Source: SZUA-254 sp035292425
Lineage (GTDB): Bacteria > Bacteroidota > Ignavibacteria > UBA10030 > SZUA-254
Reading direction: 5' to 3'
Length of the DNA: 8,305 bases
Assembly: GCA_035292425.1 (NCBI GenBank)
Contig: DATDQD010000195.1
Coordinates: 1 to 8,305, forward strand
Made by a program: the position numbers and the translations under genes. The notes beneath the pieces are model-generated. The model saw only the letters and a program-made list of their open reading frames with translations. It searched no databases and had not been told where the DNA came from. Shown here piece by piece: positions 6,346 to 8,305 of the stretch. Position 1 is the stretch's first letter. Every line of letters starts with the position of its first letter.

Positions 6346-6350
6346 AGGGA
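6346..6350 (+). promoter_or_regulatory. Ribosome binding site of the KimA-like gene (AGGGA)
   Basis: AGGGA ends 6 bases before the ATG at 6357, which fixes the start of the transporter. Confidence 0.65.
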
Positions 6351-6356
6351 TAAACG

Positions 6357-8305
6357 ATGGAAAGCGGCGAAAGCAGCGAGTCCGACGCGGAAAGTGAACC
6401 TTTTCAGGAATTAACTCCCTCCTCCGACATCAAGGAGCGCGTCAGGCGCGCGGTCCTCGGCGCACCGCGCAACCTGAAAGACCCCAACATTTTCCACCGC
6501 ATCTCGCTCGTGGCGTTCCTCGCCTGGGTGGGACTCGGGGCCGACGGGCTTTCTTCCTCGTCCTACGGCCCTGACGAGGCGTTCAGGGAACTCACTGAGC
6601 ATCCCTATCTCGTGGTCGCCCTCGTCGGGGCGATGACGCTCACCATTTTCATCATCTCCTACGCCTACTCTCACATCGTCGAGCACTTCCCCTCCGGGGG
6701 CGGCGGGTATGTCGTCTCGAGCAAACTCCTCGGACCGAAATTCGGACTGGCCTCCGGCGCCGCCCTGCTGGTGGACTACGTGTTCACCATCTCGGTGTCC
6801 ATCGCCAGCGCGGCCGACCAGGTGTTCAGCTTCCTCCCGCCGGGCCTCGCGGCATACAAAATGGAGCTCGTCACGATCGCAATCATCCTCCTGACCATCA
6901 TGAACCTGAGGGGCGTGAAGGAATCGGTGACCATCCTGATGCCGATCTTCCTTCTTTTTTTGGTGACGCACGCGATCCTGATTTTCGGGGGGATCGGAAT
7001 GCATATCGGCGACGCCCCACGGGTCGCTTCGAGCCTGCATGCGGACTTCAACCAGGGATTCGAATCGGTGGGATTCCTCGGGCTGCTGGCGATTTTCCTG
7101 AGGGCGTATACGCGCGGCGCGGGGACCTACACCGGCATCGAGGCCGTCTCGAACGGCACGCAGATGATGCGGGAGCCGCGGGTCAAGACCGCAAAGCGCA
7201 CGATGGCCTTTATGGCGGTGTCCCTCGCCGTGACCGCCGGTGGCATCCTCACCCTGTACCTCCTGTTCGACGTCCAGCCCGAGGCGGGGAAGACGATGAA
7301 CGCGGTCCTGCTGGAACGGTTCGCCGGGTTGTGGGAGATCGGGGGGATCGCCATCGGGACGCCGTTCGTCGTGCTCACGCTCGTCGCGGAGGCGCTCCTG
7401 CTGTTCGTCGCCGCCCAGGCGGGTTTCATCGGCGGGCCACAACTCATGTCCAACATGGCCATCGATTCCTGGCTGCCGCACCGGTTCGCCTCGTTCTCGG
7501 ACCGTCTCACGATGCAGAACGGCGTGGTCCTGATTTCCGCCGCGGCCCTGTTGACCCTCTATCTCACCGGGGGAAACACCAGCGCGCTCGTCCTGATGTA
7601 CTCCATCAACGTCTTCCTGACGTTCTCGCTCTCCATGGCGGGGATGGTCAGGTTCTGGGCCTTGAACCGGAAGAAGTTCCCGGATTGGTACCGGCACATC
7701 GCCATGTATATCGTCGGCCTGGCGCTCTGTTTCACCATCCTTATCGTGAACATCGTCGAGAAGTTCTTCGAGGGGGGATGGATCACCCTGGTGCTGACCG
7801 GAGGCGTGGTGCTGCTCTGCCTGGCGATCAAAAAACGGTATCGCATCGCGATGTCGCACCTGTCCCGGCTCGACAATATTCTCTCGGATATCCCGACACT
7901 CCCGCAGTCGGCCCCTCCGCCGGCCCTCAGCCCGAAGGCCCCGACCGCCGTCCTGCTCGTCAGTTCCTTCGGCGGGCTCGGCGTCCACACGTTTCTCTCG
8001 ATCCAGCGCCTCTTCCCGAAGCATTTCAGGAATTTCATCTTCGTCTCGGTGAATGTCGTCGATGCCGGGAACTTCAAGGGGTCGGCGGAACTCGACAACG
8101 CTGTCGCCGGGACGAAACTGGCGCTCCGGCGGTACGTGGATTTCGCGCACGGGCTGGGCCTTGCCGCCGACTCCCGGACGGGCGTCGGCACCGAGGTGCT
8201 CGACGAGGCGGAGACGCTCGCCCTGGAGATCGTGAAGGAATACCCGCACTCGGTCTTTTTCGCCGGCAAGCTCGTGTTCCAGAAGGAGCGGTGGTACCAG
8301 CGTTT
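6357..8305 (+). CDS. KimA-like APC superfamily transporter, probable K+ importer; 3' partial
   Basis: An open frame of 649 codons that runs off the window. A Ser/Glu-rich cytosolic tail (1-24) is followed by about 12 membrane segments between residues 49 and 491, then a cytosolic C-terminal domain from about 529 (AVLLVSSFGGLGVHTF..., FIFVSVNVVDAG), in the place of the KimA regulatory domain. Alignment by eye to Bacillus subtilis KimA, from memory: GADGLSSSSYG (61-71) matches the TM1 stretch with D36/Y43, giving D63 and Y70; LLVDYVFTISVSIA (137-150) matches D117/Y118/S125, giving D140, Y141 and S148; FPSGGGGYVVSSKLLG (111-126), TYTGIEAVSN (257-266) and MYSINVFLTFSLSMAGM (414-430) also match. 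KimA is a proton-coupled K+ importer inhibited by c-di-AMP; K+ transport here is inferred from these residues. The alternative is an amino acid permease. It is a separate unit 74 bases after the P1 peptidase gene, with its own promoter candidate and ribosome binding site. Confidence 0.85.
   Translation, partial: MESGESSESDAESEPFQELTPSSDIKERVRRAVLGAPRNLKDPNIFHRISLVAFLAWVGLGADGLSSSSYGPDEAFRELTEHPYLVVALVGAMTLTIFIISYAYSHIVEHFPSGGGGYVVSSKLLGPKFGLASGAALLVDYVFTISVSIASAADQVFSFLPPGLAAYKMELVTIAIILLTIMNLRGVKESVTILMPIFLLFLVTHAILIFGGIGMHIGDAPRVASSLHADFNQGFESVGFLGLLAIFLRAYTRGAGTYTGIEAVSNGTQMMREPRVKTAKRTMAFMAVSLAVTAGGILTLYLLFDVQPEAGKTMNAVLLERFAGLWEIGGIAIGTPFVVLTLVAEALLLFVAAQAGFIGGPQLMSNMAIDSWLPHRFASFSDRLTMQNGVVLISAAALLTLYLTGGNTSALVLMYSINVFLTFSLSMAGMVRFWALNRKKFPDWYRHIAMYIVGLALCFTILIVNIVEKFFEGGWITLVLTGGVVLLCLAIKKRYRIAMSHLSRLDNILSDIPTLPQSAPPPALSPKAPTAVLLVSSFGGLGVHTFLSIQRLFPKHFRNFIFVSVNVVDAGNFKGSAELDNAVAGTKLALRRYVDFAHGLGLAADSRTGVGTEVLDEAETLALEIVKEYPHSVFFAGKLVFQKERWYQR

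Noticed and set aside
6955..6961. A run of seven T in the transporter gene, as a possible slippage or frameshift site
   Set aside because: The reading frame and membrane segments continue normally on both sides, so there is no sign of a frameshift.
6411..8249. A 612-codon open frame on the minus strand across the transporter region
   Set aside because: Its product is dominated by Arg, Asp, Glu, Gly and His with no domain, hydrophobic core or known motif. It is antisense to a clear 12-helix transporter on the plus strand. Strong G/C preference at third codon positions keeps the antisense frame open.

Overview
The window looks like a GC-rich chromosomal segment from a Gram-negative bacterium of the Bacteroidota/Ignavibacteriota side of the FCB superphylum. 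The pointers are a large secreted protein with SdrD-like and paired GWNL...GYWVK modules, a TM2 protein of the type that begins MDQQKVDMFIM (remembered from Bacteroidota), and a secreted GH29 fucosidase with PA14. No rRNA, marker gene or replication gene is present, so this is an inference from gene style. It looks like ordinary vertically inherited chromosome: no mobile element, tRNA, CRISPR array or phage gene was seen.

Layout. (1) Positions 1-816, plus strand: the C-terminal part of a large surface/secreted protein, ending in an unusual cysteine-containing module instead of a recognisable type IX sorting domain. (2) Positions 833-2923, minus strand, convergent with the first gene across a 16-base gap: a secreted alpha-L-fucosidase with a GH29 catalytic domain, a chitobiase-like domain and PA14. 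(3) Positions 2924-3138: a divergent promoter region with a near-consensus sigma-70 promoter for the fucosidase, a 12-base palindrome and a weaker promoter facing the other way. (4) Positions 3139-6282, plus strand: a tight five-gene operon (gaps of 27, 1, 4 and 1 bases) coding for three small membrane proteins (TM2, DUF2752, DUF4870/Tic20-like), a membrane-anchored M48 zinc metalloprotease and a self-processing P1/DmpA-family peptidase. (5) Positions 6283-6356: a short intergenic region with a promoter and a good ribosome binding site. (6) Positions 6357-8305, plus strand, running off the end: a KimA-like APC-superfamily transporter that keeps the acidic and tyrosine residues reported to bind K+ in Bacillus KimA.

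How they fit together. The first two products probably act outside the cytoplasm: a surface protein and a glycan-trimming exoenzyme. The five-gene operon combines small multi-spanning membrane proteins with two unrelated peptidases, which suggests (inference only) a membrane-protein maintenance or peptide-turnover unit. The transporter is a separate transcription unit, probably for K+ uptake. The three promoter candidates share a TAYATTC -10 region and a 17-base spacer. No gene here proves an undescribed system. The best leads are the Cys module on the surface protein and the membrane-protein/peptidase operon.
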